Assembly (NCBI GenBank): GCA_963693305.1
Contig: OY855905.1
Coordinates: 39,037,137 to 39,101,136 of the forward strand
Direction: 5' to 3'
DNA: 64,000 nt
DNA from: Meandrina meandrites
Lineage: Eukaryota; Cnidaria; Anthozoa; Scleractinia; Meandrinidae
Positions within the stretch are counted from its first letter, which is position 1. Every line of letters starts with the position of its first letter. The notes beneath the pieces are model-generated. The model did not search any database and had not been told where the DNA came from. It saw nothing but the letters and a program-made list of their open reading frames with translations. Made by a program: the position numbers and the translations under genes. This document shows, in pieces, positions 10,943-23,399 of this stretch.

Positions 10943-11765
10943 TCCCTTACTTGATGGTTTTACATATAACAGCGGACCTCTCCAGTGGCCCAAAGGGCAA
11001 ATTAGAAAATTTCAGACATTCAAAAATATTTTGAGCTAAAATATGAATTCTGGGGCTTTCAGTAAAGGCGCAAAACCTCACTGGGCTGTCAAAATGTTTG
11101 CGCCAAATTTGCTTAGGTGTGGAAAATTGTTGCAGTGTTGTTTTACATCTACATTTTTCATAACTTTTAGGATATACTTTTTAAAAAGAGGAAATCTAGA
11201 TCAAATTCGCTGTACATGTAGTAGAGAAAACAGAGGCAAGCCATTCTCTCCAAGGCTGCAAACGGCCCTATTTCAATGGTTGAATAGAGATCAATCTAAA
11301 CTCTGCACTCTCGAATGTTTGTGTCCAAAAGAAAAATCTGTAAAAAATATTTTACAGAAATATATATTATATTTTGGTTAACATTTTACAGAAATGTTAC
11401 CCATTAGAAAGAAGTGGCAGAAGGCCAATGCAGGTGTTGAAATATCACCAGGAAAAAAATCATCAGAGCAACATGCTGTCAAGACCACGTGGCAAAATGG
11501 GTTTCAGTAAGATGAGCTGTCAAACAATCCGAAATTTACTAGTAAAAAAGCTTTGGAGTGTTATTTGTAAACTAACTGCGCCTGTTTTATCCATCAAAGC
11601 CAAGAGAAAGCATGCAATGATAATTAGAAAATGCTAGAAGGGCCTGGCGCACTTGACAGAAATCCGTTATTTGTTAAGAAATTAAAACAGAATATCGGTA
11701 ACAACACTCAGAAAAACTAAAAAGCTTATCAAGTTAAATACTAAGAAGGTGGTTGGCAATAAAGC
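10943..11765. other. Intron, unassigned
   Basis: Open frames at 11043-11381 and 11374-11637 are adjacent on the plus strand but have no recognisable motifs and biased composition. No other structure was seen. It ends where a copy of repeat family A begins. Confidence 0.3.
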
Positions 11766-12846
11766 AAAGAAAAATCAAAGGCCCTTTGGGCTGTCTCGTG
11801 TCAGTCAAAAAGACGTTAAAATATGCTTTACTAAATAGTTATTATAAAAGTAAATGTTTTGCTAGGCCGCAAAAAAAGCTTTTTTGTTATTTACGCTTGC
11901 AATATTTACAGGGAGTTCATTAAAGACTTACGTGTTTTTAGAAAATGTACCATATCCGAGGATAGGGAAAGCAGAGACGGGGGAACATTTTTCTTCGATA
12001 ATATTTAGTCTTCTTTTTCCATACGCGGGAAATAAAAATGGCGAACAGGCGGGTAAACAAAATGACAGAACACATATTATTTATGATTTTTAACAAAAAA
12101 ACGTCCTCTCTATTTCCGACGCAAACTGAACGCAAGAGGAATTGAGCGTTACTCGAAGCACTCGTCCCCCACGTCACCTCCTTGCGCCGACGTTTTGCGC
12201 TGTTTTCCATTTCTTTTGTTGGTTATTGCCCGTTTTTAACGATCAAAGAAAAATGTCAGAAAATAGAGTATTTCATACATGTTTCTTGTGACTAAAACGC
12301 TGAAAATAGAAATGCCGATATGTTTGTAACGAACGTTTTACACATACCCAGGCAAATAGCATTCCCAAGGTAAATAACATCAAGGTAAACTCACCGTGGG
12401 AATACGCCGTTACCGAGGTGTTTGCGGTCACACTTAACACTTTTTTCAAGGTCAATTTTTCATACTGTTTTCGACGCGAAATGCGAAAATGGGTAATTCG
12501 AGGGTGCTTGTTAGCATCATCTCGCTTTTATTATTTATACTGTTTCGACAGTCCTCTACTGCTTTGTTATGTCAGTGTTTCAGACAGCGAAGAAATAGAA
12601 GGCAAAGACTCCGTTTATATAAATCTAGTCTTTGTTGGATGAGATGAAATCGAAATACATATAAGAAAATGCACTTAAGATCTTCCTTGACTAGTGTTGT
12701 ATTTAAACGCCAAATTTCCAAAAAAATAACATTTACTTACAAATCAACAAGCCATCAAGCCAATATTCTAAGAAAGACCACGTTTTGCTGCAATGAACAC
12801 GCAAAGTTGACCTCGGGAAATCTTAACCTCATTCCATCATATTTAA

Positions 12847-13656
12847 GGTCGCGCTGGACCCTTGCTATAATTATGTATGCATTTATTTTAAGAGTATGCA
12901 CGAACTGCGACGACTGAAGCCGACAACAATCGAAATATTCATGAGAATATATTTCTTAAAGTTCTTTGTATAAGTAATTACATGTTATTGTTCTCCGCTT
13001 TGTGTCCTGTGCACTGGAACGTAGGGAATTATCATAATTCAGCATAATTAGATTCGAAGCTTCGAATAAAGCGCACGTTGTTGTAAACACTGACTCGGTA
13101 GGTCCTCGGAAGCGGCAAAACCTGCAATTTTGTGTCCAAGTTTTCTCCACTGATACAGAATTTCATGACTTGATTTGCAGGGAACATAAACTTGGTGTAC
13201 TCTATTGTGTTCTGGTCAAAACGGATTTTTAAAATCCCTTTTCAAAAAGAAGATAGCACGTTTCAAAGTTTAGATTTCACATTTTTACCCTCTTAGGAGC
13301 CAATAACTCCTAGTAATTATTGAATTCGAGAATTTCGTTCTGACCAGAACACAAAAGAGGTTGTGATTTACCACTAGGTTATATAGTCGTTTAATTTGGT
13401 GCGCTATTCTAGCTGGAAACTTGGACACAAAATCGCATTATCTGCAGATTAACACTTAAGAGCTTGTAACATCAAAGTAAATGGTCATCTCTCAGTAAAA
13501 CGACAATCATGATAAAATTCCATCAACCCCTATTATCCTTGATAAGTTTTGAAGGAATCGGTGTTCAAAATTCGAAGAATTAAACATTTACAACATGACA
13601 CCCTGTCAAAATAAATTGCTAATGAATTTATTAATGAGCAAGGGTCCAGCGCGGCC
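12847..13656. mobile_element. TTAA-flanked DNA element (810 bp)
   Basis: The termini GGTCGCGCTGGACCCTTGCT and its complement (one mismatch) are bordered by TTAA on both sides (12843-12846, 13657-13660). The related family A copy at 32080 has the uninterrupted site with a single TTAA, so the insertion is directly demonstrated within the window. Inside, a TGTGTTCTGGTCA / TGACCAGAACACA pair forms a large hairpin (13206-13351). It shares an internal GCATTTATTT...GCACGAA block with 38048 and 49296. TTAA duplication suggests piggyBac-type mobilisation. Confidence 0.85.
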
Positions 13657-13845
13657 TTAATTTCAAATATCTCTGTTTATTTTATTTGCTTATCGTTGAG
13701 GTTTGTCTCGCGATTGGTCATTTTATCTTGGGGTACTTGGAAAACCTACCTATTTGCCTTGGTAACTTTCATGGGCGATTCTTTTGTTCTTTTTCATGTA
13801 TCCATGGAAATACACTGCGATAAATTTACCTTGGGGGAACATTTT

Positions 13846-14312
13846 CAGGGTTCACACAGTCTTGAAAAGTCCTTGAATTTTAGGGGGAGTCCTTGAAAAG
13901 TCCTTGAATTCCATTTTTCCTTGAAAAGTCCTTGAATTTCTGTGTAAGTCCTTGAAAAGTCCTTGAATTTTCTTCAACTTTAAAAATAGTGGCGTCGAAA
14001 CCAAATTGCTTTGCATAGACTATGGTATTCTTTTCCTGTGTAAAGCACCTTCAAACTATAAAACACGGGTGTAAAAGCAGCCAATAACGAGAAAAGACAA
14101 GAATGTAGAGAAGGAGATGGAGCAAACACATTTATAGCATTTAAATACCATCAAGAATGTAGAGAAGGAGATGGAGCAAACACATTTACAGCATTTATAT
14201 ACCATCTGTTAAATTACCTCCCTGGTAGGGGGTCCTTGAAAATTCAATTTGGTCCTTGAATAGTCCTTGAAAAGTCCTGGAAAAATGGTTACGATTTTTT
14301 GTACGAACCCTG
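13846..14312. mobile_element. CAGGGTTC-ended element with internal repeats
   Basis: The ends CAGGGTTC and GAACCCTG are flanked by ATTTT (13841-13845, 14313-14317). Both ends contain tandem TCCTTGAAAAG motifs (at least seven in 13861-13970, three near 14232-14275). The middle carries a 54-base tandem duplication (14099-14206). 467 bp, non-coding. The termini look hAT-like but the duplication seen is 5 bases. Confidence 0.65.
14099..14206 (+). repeat. 54-bp tandem duplication
   Basis: Two consecutive 54-base units (14099-14152 and 14153-14206) differ at only about three positions. Each begins AAGAATGTAGAGAAGGAGA. The duplication is younger than the surrounding element. Confidence 0.85.
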
Positions 14313-14966
14313 ATTTTGCTGAGATAATTTTTGTGGGTACGTCAGTAACCGTACTATGCTACAGGGTGAGTAAGTAAGTCCGTAAGTTTTTTTCATGGGA
14401 GTAACTGCTGACCGTCACGTTGTCAGAACTCTTCTTTAGTGGAAGAAGAAGAAGTGCTGAGCCCAAAACATATGGAAGATTTTTTTTTTTCAAAAGGGAC
14501 TTCATACTCATTTAGTAAGAACTTTGTTTTTATTTTTTTTAGTCTTACAAGTACCTCGCAGTACACGGATTTTTACCACGTTGTCAGAACGTATATGACA
14601 TTGCAGGCTCGTTTTCCCACGCGCTATACTCACGCATGGTTGACCAAACAAAGAAAATGGCGTCTGTTGTAGGCTCTTTCGAGGTAATGTTTTTTCTCCG
14701 TTAACGATTGCAAGACATCTTTTGAAGTCTAGAATTGAAGGAAATGAATCTGGAGAATACTCAACGGCAGAAACAAGTGGACATTGATGTCTTAAAAATC
14801 TTCTTTCCCGGTTCGTTTGTCAAGGAGGATTTTCTCAAGACACACGACATGAAATTTAACCCAAACTATGAACTTCAAATGGAGTTTTCAGGACTTGGAC
14901 GTGCAGCTAAATACAGGGAATGTACTAGACATCTTGAAAAAAAAAAAGAAAATGTTCAACAAATAA

Positions 14967-15033
14967 TGCGCCGTGTGGGAGTCGAACCCGGATCCATCGT
15001 GTCAGGAACGAAAATACTAACCACGAGACTACC
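14967..15033 (-). pseudogene. tRNA-like fragment
   Basis: The minus strand reads a GTGGTTAGTATT D-region, an anticodon-like arm (TCGT ... ACGA around TCCTGAC) and a GGGTTCGACTCCC T arm. The acceptor stem is not convincing and the anticodon is ambiguous, so this is probably a tRNA-derived SINE or pseudogene fragment, not a functional tRNA. Confidence 0.5.
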
Positions 15034-15500
15034 TACTACAGGTAATGATATCGGGTCAATTTCAACTTTTAAATATGCAAGGTGCTTGCTTTTATTGGTG
15101 TAACTGCTGACTGCCACGTAGCCCAAACATAACCACGTCCTCACAGAGGGCTATTTTTTAGTCTTCTTTTTTCATAAGCGGGAAATAAAAATGGCGAACA
15201 TGCCATGAAAATGACAAAACACCCGGGAAAACAAAATTACAAAGCATGCGGAAAAACAAAATGACAGAGCACATATTATTTATGATTTTTACCAAAAAAA
15301 CGTCCTCTCTATTTGTGAGTTTCCCGAGGTAAAGAGCCCTTTTACCATGGTAAAAGGACGATGTGTAACCGCAACTATATAAATTTGACACATTAAGCTA
15401 TTCCGTACTTGAAACCCTACACCGCTACACAGATCAAGCAATTTGTTACAGTCAACTCTTATTAATTACATTTTATGCAGTCACGAAAAAACTTTTCGTG

Positions 15501-17490
15501 AAGATTCTCGCATCGCGCGACTGCATAAAAACACAAAATCCCGCTCCGGCTCTTTCTTGAAAATCCTGCTTACCGCTCCTGTTTTCAGCTCCCATCCCGG
15601 GCGAATATCATCACATCTTATCTGGGTTGCTTAGCGTGAGGTCTGTCTTTGCCCTTGTTAAAGGGCAACTCTTGGGAAATTTCTACAAGTTATTTATAGC
15701 AACAGGAATCTGTAGAAGGTAAAATTTTAAAGATATCTGCCAAAATGAATTAACTACAATTTTTTTTAACGCCATTTTGGCGGTCATTTTGAAAACGTTC
15801 AGATTTTGGTACGTCACGTGATGATACGTCACAGGTGTGGAAGGCAGGTTTGCTTTTGCTTCCGATAAGAGGAAAACACGCCAAGCTTCTCTTCGTAAAT
15901 GAGAATGACAAGAAGAGAAATATCCTATGCTGTTCAATGATAAAAAAGATAGGGCTTCAGTGCTTAAATATGAAAGGAAATAAACTTAAAAAGAGCAAAC
16001 CATGTGTTGGGGAAACGAAACAAATCCGTCAGATTGATCGGCCTTCTAGGTCATGTACATAGCTTTATAATACGATGCATCCTCTCTTGCACCATATCGT
16101 GATAAAGATTCCTTTTGTCTGGAGTAGATAGTAGATTGAAAAGGGTCTGCGAGTGCTGACTCCCATAATTAGTCAGAAATCTCTTCATTTATAAGCAGGA
16201 ATAGCGTCTATATGTAAGCGAAGTCCACACGTTCGGAAACAGACCTATGTATTTTGCCTCTGTTGTTGAGAAATTTGCAGCCACCCTCAGATTTCTCCTG
16301 CTGTTAATTGGCAAAATAGAAAGCAATTCCCACCAGCAAATGTAGTGTTTTTTTTTTAAGTATATGCCTTCGAAAGGCGGGCGTGATTTGCGTGCAGGTC
16401 AGTAATGTGCAATAAGAGGCCAGACAAATTCAGTATCCCGCGCGCTAGTAGAGGCACTCTCGCGGGATATAAAATTATACAAAGAAATGGGGAATCAAAT
16501 ATAAAACAATATCCGAATTAACTAAGAGAAGAAGTGTTGCGTGTAGCACTTATTCTGTGATCCCTTTTCAGAAACAGTTGTTGTAAATTAGGCAACCTGG
16601 GGTGTAGTATGAAACCCGGGTATGAAAGCGTGTCACGCTCTTTCCCTTCACCCTCCCTAGCCTGACCACGAAACAGTTTCGTGTGCAGATTCGAGCAGAT
16701 GTCAGTTGACGAGATAACTAAAGGAAAACATGCCAAAGGTTGTAAGACAGGAAGAGCGCAACAACCATTTCAAATGCAAACCGTGAATTAAAACGCAAGC
16801 AAACGCGAAAGTAATAAGGAGCCAAACAGAGCACAGTTTTCGTGGGGGTGTTCTTCGCAAAAAGATAGGAAATTTCAAAATAAAAACATGACAACTTAAT
16901 TGTACTGATAAGTATAAAATCACGCACTGCAGGGTCGTGTAATAGTCCCGGTGGTAATAATCAGTTTACAAAATCATGCTACAGTTTTACGCATACAAGC
17001 ACGATCAACCTTGAACAAAGTTTCCTCGAGGCAAGTTGTTTCAACTACAGAAAGCGCAAACTCCCTTCTCCTAACAAAAGAAGTGAAGAGACCCAGCAGA
17101 GTTTTGTCCACATTTAACTGCAAGCCTGAGTAAGTTCTAGATAAAATCTGCCGCAGAATTTCGAGCATTATAGTTTAGTTTCGGTAGCTGGCATTCCGCC
17201 GGCAGAATTCTTCGTTTTCGAGCTGGATTTAGAAAAATCGGTAACACAAAGGAGACAAAGAATGTAACTTGCGTTTCCGTATTTGCAAGCTTTTAAACGC
17301 ACAAGGTAGATAGTGTACATTAGGCTGAAGCTCAAAACCTATTGTGATAAACATGAGCAAAAATATTTGAAGACCGAATATAAACAACAAATTTCAGCAA
17401 ACAGTTTGGTTGTATAAAAGCATGTTTAATTAAGGAGGCTCGCAACGGTTTCCAGCGCTTTCCAGCTCTTAAACTTTGATGGGTCAGTAC

Positions 17491-17496
<6 letters not shown>
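15501..17496. other. Intron, unassigned
   Basis: No supported gene. Short frames at 15835-16062, 16518-16736 and 16951-17133 lack motifs. A poly-T run lies near 16350. Nothing else recognised. Confidence 0.3.
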
Positions 17497-17538
<42 letters not shown>

Positions 17539-17550
17539 TCGATGTCAGGA

Positions 17551-17581
<31 letters not shown>

Positions 17582-17637
17582 TCCTGACCGAGAGCCAAAT
17601 ATTTTCCCGTCCGGCCCGACCTAAGTCAGTCAATAAG
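17497..17637. repeat. Foldback MITE, 141 bp
   Basis: A long imperfect hairpin: CTTATTGACTGA at the left pairs with TCAGTCAATAAG at the right. The arms contain the near-identical GGACGGGAAAATATTTGGCT, and the apex is GACCGAGCGCAGCGAGGTC. TA adjoins within both ends. It is much more GC-rich than its surroundings. Confidence 0.75.
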
Positions 17638-18995
17638 CATTTTATCATATGACCACTAATTTTCTTTCTTTTTTATTGTTTTCCATTCGTTGATGCAGAC
17701 GCCGCAGCCCGTTTCGCGCGCATTTTGAAAAGCCAATGGTAGCCCGTAATGTTTTGGGGAAGCCAGTGAAGTGCATTTGAACTGCGCTAGGTGCGCACAG
17801 AGTATTCAAACTTCTGTTGAAATTGTCAAAATTACAACCAAATCTTCGAGTTTTGGCTTCATTCCAAGGAGATTTCAACCCGGCCAAATTCGTTCTACAT
17901 GACTGCAGTTAGTAGAAATTTCAAAAGCAACGTTTAAGGATAACGACAAAGAATTTGCACGACGTTTCGGGTAGTTGTACTCGTCTATATAAGCTAAGAC
18001 TGAATTGAATACCAAAGCGACGTTTATTCTTGAGCAGAAATTAATCCTAGTGCTTGCTTTGAATGAGAGGATTGATTAATTTTCAACCAAGAAGGATTTT
18101 GGAGGTTAAAAACCACAATTGTAATGGGACAGTTTGATGCTGGAATAGGTATGTACAAGCAGCTGAGGATTTTGCTTCGCATCGTTTCCCCGTTCGGGCT
18201 TCAGCTTCAAGTTGTTTTCTTTACCACTGAGGATCCTAAACGATTGCCGTTGCTGCCTATAGTCATTGAATTTGTTAGTTCCTCGATGATGTTGAACTCT
18301 AATTACGGTTGTCTTCCAGTTAGTGGCTAAAATACTTCGCGAGAACTAGTGGAACACTGTAAAAGGTTAGTCGTAAACACAGTCTTACATGTAATCGCAT
18401 TTTCTTTGTTGTGATTGAAGAATTACACAGCTGCAGAGTTTAAAAGTGAACAAGAGAAATTATCCTCGCACTCGTTTGTGTTTTGACTTCAACGTTTATC
18501 AATGGCTACGGTTTTATTTAGAAACCAGAAAATACGTTTATGTACGAGTGTGTAGTTATTATGGCCGCTTTCATTTCGATTTTATTGATGTTATCAGGAG
18601 TTGTTGTTGTCGAATAAATTTATGCAGTTCTTCATCATTTGCCGAGTTTGAACATGTTTTGTTTTAAATTTTAGCGCTTACAAAGCAGCTGGATATTCTT
18701 TGCTCTCGGAATAATCTTCAGAATAACTATCGCTCATTTTGAATTCAAGATTACCGAATCCAATGGTTTCAAATTCCATCGCGCGGCAGTAGCGGGTCCG
18801 TACGCTTTTCTAGTGGGGCCGTACGGGTTTTTCCGGCCCTGTTAGATGAAGGCGTACGGCCCTCATACGGGACTTTTTTTCTTATGGTTTTCCAAGGAAA
18901 TAGCGCGCGGGTCCGTACGGGTCATATGATAATACAAATTTTTATCAGTTGCTGCAACAATAATGATATCGACCAAACGTTCAATCATTGCTGAA
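17638..18995. other. Intron, unassigned
   Basis: No coding segment supported. At 18790-18925, GTCCGTACG / CGTACGGCCC motifs occur in both orientations, a probable degenerate foldback relative of 17497-17637. Otherwise nothing recognised. Confidence 0.3.
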
Positions 18996-18998
18996 TAA

Positions 18999-19814
18999 GG
19001 GCCAATTCGCACTAGCGGACAAGTTTTAAATGTCATGACATTTTTGACAACAAAAAAATTGTCGCGACAAGTCAGAGACATTTTGAAGAAAACAAAAGGT
19101 GTAATTATTATTACAATAGCTCTGCACGTGCTTCTGTCATCCTGGTACATATCTCGGCACGGTCGTCTTGTGCAAACATCAAATAATCAGGCAGGTCCAC
19201 GTGGTGAAAAATTTTAAAACGATTTGCATTTGAAGTGCGCGTGTTGTGATGTTTTTGTGCTCGTGCGGGGATAATGTCGCAAGTAAACTATTTCTATTCC
19301 CCTCCATTTATCGGTACAAACTGGTTCCCTCCGCATTCATTTGTTCCTACCCCGGCATTACCATCCTTCCACGACCTCACCTCGGCACACAAACATGTTT
19401 TGCCGCCTATCGTGGAAAAATTTCGCGTTGTTTTTTAGTACAATCCAGACCAAACACAATAGCCAATCAACAACGTATTGTTATCTGGCATTACGAGGGG
19501 CGTTGGAATGCGACTTGTCATGACTTGTCCTGCCTTGAGGTAGGACATCGGCCCCTTTGAAGATTTGTCCGTGTTGACAAAAATTTGCACTTGTCCAACA
19601 AGGTGTTCACACCTGTTTTTGCGATTGTTTGACAAAATGTATCACGCGTGCAACGCGGACCAATCATAAGACAACTGCTTCTTTGTTTTCCTGCATTGTT
19701 GGACAAGTTCTAGGTTTCAAAAAACGTATTCGCACTTGTTTTCTGTAACAAGTGACACAAAAGTGATGAAATCTACCAATTGTTACAATTTTTTCCGCTA
19801 GTGCGAATTGGCCC
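18999..19814. mobile_element. Harbinger-like MITE, TAA duplication
   Basis: The TIRs start GGGCCAATTCGCACTAGCGG and are mirrored at 19793-19814. TAA flanks both sides (18996-18998, 19815-19817). A 3-bp TAA duplication and GGGCC-type ends fit PIF/Harbinger. The interior contains repeated GACAAGT/ACTTGTC motifs in both orientations. Frames inside are short and unrecognised. Confidence 0.75.
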
Positions 19815-19857
19815 TAAGTTGTGGTCATTTTCATGACGTCACTGGTTACATTGGTTG

Positions 19858-20205
19858 CATTGTGTGTCGTTTATTAACAGATAACGTCAACGCTTAATAT
19901 CATCGTGGCAGTGCCTCGAATCTTTTGCGCTTGATAGACCGATCAGAAGAGCAGTATAGGACTGTGAACTAACTACAGGACTAAACGTAAAAAAAGAAAT
20001 AAATTTTAAGAACAGTAAAGCGTGCCTGTATTTCACATAAGCCCTTTACAGTAAATACTCCTAACCTACAGTCTGATTAACCAGCGCGTTAGCTGCGACC
20101 TCTTTGTTAAAGAAACATTATTTGTTCTTTGATATGAAATTCCGGTGGCCTCACAAAGCAAATGTTGACATGGCGGGAAAATGTTGATGTTGTAGTTCAA
20201 TTTTG
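19858..20205 (+). repeat. Dispersed repeat family B, copy 1
   Basis: Aligns with 35826-36160 over ~340 bases with a few small indels. Shared landmarks: GTGTGTCGTTTATT, TTGATAGACCGATCAGAAGA, TGTATTTCACATAA and GGCCTCACAAAGCAAA. No coding potential seen. Confidence 0.7.
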
Positions 20206-20215
20206 ACCTCTGGTA

Positions 20216-20285
20216 CAAATTCTTTCTGAACTGGTACAATATGTATTGAACTGGTACAATATATATTGAACTGGTTCAATTTTGG
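20216..20285 (+). repeat. 20-bp tandem repeat
   Basis: Three units of TGAACTGGTACAATATRTAT, the last degenerate. Together with the preceding GTTGTAGTTCAATTTTG it forms an inverted counterpart of 36515-36640. Confidence 0.7.
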
Positions 20286-20559
20286 CAATCAGTTTAATAT
20301 CAACTGTCTGAAAAAGGGCTTTTCTTTTTGGGGTGTGGTTGAAAAATGGGGGCTTGGCTTTTTGGGGGGTATTTTAAAAAGAATAAATTAACAAATTTAT
20401 TCCTCCAAAAAAATACTTGATTCATTTATTCACCACATCTCTTTCTTCAACCCCTCACTACCATCCCCCAATTCTTCCCTATACTACCTCTCCACCTACC
20501 CCCAGAATCCACATATCTCTCCCCTCAACATTTACCACACTTTTTTCTTTTCTTTTTGC

Positions 20560-20636
20560 AATTGTACTCACCGAGATTTGAACTCCCATCTTCTGGATTT
20601 GTAGTCCACCATCATATCCACTACGCCACACAAGCA
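20560..20636 (-). pseudogene. tRNA-like fragment (Cys-type)
   Basis: On the minus strand it has an A-box-like TGGCGTAGTGG, an anticodon arm TGGA-CTACAAA-TCCA (anticodon ACA by position, one base from the usual Cys anticodon) and a T-arm/B-box-like GAGTTCAAATCTC. Probably a tRNA-derived SINE head. No target duplication was identified. Confidence 0.5.
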
Positions 20637-20784
20637 ATCGTTGCAAATTTGGGAATATTTGTTTTACATATTCCTTATTTTGCAATTTAGGCCCTAGACC
20701 CCTCTCTTTGATCCCCAACCTCATTACCAATTCGCACATGCGCACTAAATACAAAATAAGACTTCAATTTTCCACACGTGTTCA

Positions 20785-22202
20785 AAGTCATGGCGTGTCA
20801 CAAAACAAGAGTTTTACGAAGCTTTGGATGCATTAAAACAAAAACAAAAGCGCAAGGATTCGCAAATAACACTCTTCATTGAGGACAATTTTTATAATGA
20901 AGCCAAAGAAGTTTTGAAGATTCAAGCTGAAGGACAAAATAGCGACTCAAATGCAAACGAAGCAAAACTTACAAAGTGGCAAGCAACAACACTCAAAAGG
21001 AAGAAATGGACCTATCATGAAGGTAAAATCCAAACCAGCGATCAAAAAATTGTGGTCCCCAAAGTCAACTATACGATGTTTTGACTTAAGCTCACGAACG
21101 AACATTGCACAGAGGCAGACAAATAACATCCAAGTGGATAAATGAAAGTTACGCTGAAGTGAGCGTACGAGTTGTCAACCTATTCGTTGGTTTGTGTCGA
21201 ATTCACGAAGAGCAGAAGACCATTACAAATCATGTAAAGGTAGAAACCAAGCCACTTCAATCACCTGAATTCCTATCATTAATCGAGATCGATTTGATGG
21301 ACTTCCGAAGTTGTCCTTGCGATTGCTCGAAAACCCATACATGGGCAATGAACATAATCGACAACCACACGAAGTACATAACAGTTGTGCCCCTCCATAA
21401 CAAAACAGCCGATGAAGTACTTTCCAATCTCACGAATTTCTGCTACGGATTTCCAAGAAAAATAATAACTGACAATGGCGGAGAGTTTCAAAACCACAAA
21501 ATGAAGAAATTTTGTAAGGACAATGGCGTAACATTGTCACATGGTGCACCACGCACACCCACAACCCAGGGACTCACTGAATGAAGCAACAGGACGTGTA
21601 AGCAGGACATGCGATCACTTATCATCAGCATGGCAGACAAGGAAATCCAAAAGTGGTGCCAATACACAAGAGAGGCCTCATACACCCGTAACATTTCATA
21701 CCATCGAGCAATAAAGCTCTCACCTTACGAAGCTGTGTATGGAATCAAACCTCACCGAGAGATGATGACTTCAAACACAGAAGAAAGCACACAAAACCAG
21801 TCAGAAGAAGAAAATGACCAAGAAGCCACTGAAAATGATGAGGAGTCACCAAGGAAAAGACAAAAAATAGTAGAAAACCGAACAAAATACAACACGGATA
21901 TGATAAATCAGACCAAAAGAAAACAACAAAACAAACAACCCAAATTCAAAATATCAGATATGGTAGCTGTGAAAATTGACAAAGTTGATAAAACAAACCC
22001 ACTACACCCTAATATGTTGTTGGGTAAAATAATTTCGGTAGAAGATACAGGCTGTGTCCAAATAGTCACTGAATATGGCAAAATAAACACACTTATTTCT
22101 ACTTCGCGTTTGACTCCCTGTACAGCCATGAATGTGCACCTTGACTATTCATGTGAAATATCTTTCTCAGCAGCTTGTAAAAAGGCCAGTGGATTTTCTT
22201 GA
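20785..22202 (+). pseudogene. KRBA2-like transposon integrase, broken
   Basis: This is a DDE integrase of the kind annotated as KRAB-A domain-containing protein 2-like in cnidarians, derived from an integrase-type mobile element. Three plus-strand frames cover it. The first (20785-21084) has EFYEALDALKQK and a KWTYHEGKIQTSDQK segment. The second (to 21584) has the core with LIEIDLMDF, then IITDNGGEF, then GLTE, so the three catalytic acidic positions are visible. The third (from 21585) has KLSPYEAVYGIKPH, an acidic stretch, then a C-terminal SH3-like FKISDMVAVKIDK region. Two breaks: a frame change near 21085-21105 and an in-frame TGA at 21582-21584 directly after the catalytic Glu. No start Met in frame was found. 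It lies inside the host intron, same strand. Confidence 0.75.
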
Positions 22203-22482
22203 CATTTATTTATTTATTTATTTTTGTGATATATTATAACAAATGTTAAAAATAAGAACAACATGACAAGATTTTGAAAACACTTTCACTTTATTATTTA
22301 TTACTATATATATTGTTGTAATCATATTACTTTTTGGCTGAAAATTAGAAATTACACAGAATGATATATTATCTCTGCAGACTGTAAATGGTATGGCAAA
22401 AAGAGAAATAAAATTATTCTTCATTTAGACTACATGTACATCACTTCCATTGATAAGCATTCATATTGACCATCCCCTGAAT

Positions 22483-22605
22483 GCTAACCGCAAGCCAAGT
22501 GGGGTGAAGCTAACCGCAAGCAAACTGGAGTGAAGCTAACCGCAAGCAAACTGGGGTGAAGCTAACCGCAAGCAAACTGGGGTGAAGCTAACCGCAAGCA
22601 AAGTG
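22483..22605 (+). repeat. 26-bp minisatellite, 4.7 copies
   Basis: Four complete units (22483, 22509, 22535, 22561) and a partial fifth. The unit is GCTAACCGCAAGCAAACTGG followed by GGTGAA. Units 3 and 4 are identical, so expansion is recent. It lies just downstream of the integrase pseudogene. Confidence 0.9.
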
Positions 22606-23127
22606 ATTCTGCAGTCTGTAATATTTCCGCCTTTGGCATTCAGCATTCGAAATTCAGCAAATGCCAGAGACTGCTTGTACAGCACTGGTGAAAATTAAAT
22701 AATGAAAATGAAATCAAAGGCTCTTTGGGCTGTCTCGTGTCTCTTTTCAATATTTTTGTGTCATTTGTGATTTCAGTGTTAAAACGTTAAACCACAAGGT
22801 ATAGCCTCGTGTTGGTGCTAAGTTTGTTTTCGTTCTATAATTTTATAAAATGACTGTTCTTTTATAATTCTTTTTGTCTTGTTTCTTTTGTTTTTGTAAA
22901 GTTCTCAGGCTCATAGGCAAGTTTCTACCAGGTAGTTTTGTTTCGTCTTAAACTCAACCTGACAGTTGCAATTCGCTAAGGGTGCAGAGGATTACAAAGA
23001 AGGGGCATTCCAAATTAGGAAAAAATAGCTGCCCCCTTTCTTTTTCCGTGGTATATGCTAAAGTGTAAGATCAATGTAAGATATTGACTTTGATCAGTAG
23101 TAGAGAGTATTCTGGTCTCGAATTGTC

Positions 23128-23360
23128 ACTATTCGTTATCGTCGCTATTTAGGACTATTCGTCACTATTTGCAACTATTCATTAGTATTTGGAACTATAG
23201 TATTTGTCACTTTTCGTTACTATTCGCCACTATTCAACTACTATTCGCTGCTAGTTGTCATCATTCACGACTTACGACTCGTATCAGGTTGTGTATATTG
23301 GACATGGATGACTTATCACATACTATTCGCGACTATTCGTACTATTCGCGACTATGTGCT
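23128..23360 (+). repeat. Degenerate ACTATTCG repeat tract
   Basis: Irregular repetition of CTATTCGYNACTATT-type motifs over about 230 bases. The open frame at 23169-23468 is a by-product of the repeat and not credible as a gene. Confidence 0.65.
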
Positions 23361-23399
23361 ATTCGATTTTTCCAGACATCTATTAAGACCAAGCCGTCA

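Larger units (their letters stand above)
11766..15500 (+). repeat. Dispersed repeat family A, copy 1 (mosaic)
   Basis: The segments 11766-12846, 13657-13845 and 15308-15500 together align in order with 31197-32520 at the other side of the KRBA2 and Gypsy elements. Landmarks are ATGGCGAACA near the start, a small hydrophobic frame near 12490, a TTTACCTTGG block and TTTTATGCAGTCA near the end. The copy is broken by a TTAA element (12847-13656), a CAGGG-ended element (13846-14312) and about 1 kb containing a partial second copy of the left part (15140-15307). A start motif, AAAGGCCCTTTGGGCTGTC, recurs near 22712 (third copy). The class is unknown. Confidence 0.6.

Noticed and set aside
20560..20636. 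Functional tRNA-Cys gene
   Set aside because: Anticodon ACA is not used for Cys in animals, and the T arm and acceptor stem are imperfect; more likely SINE-derived.
22483..22605. CRISPR-like array
   Set aside because: The 26-bp units are directly adjacent without spacers and the genome is animal; it is a minisatellite.
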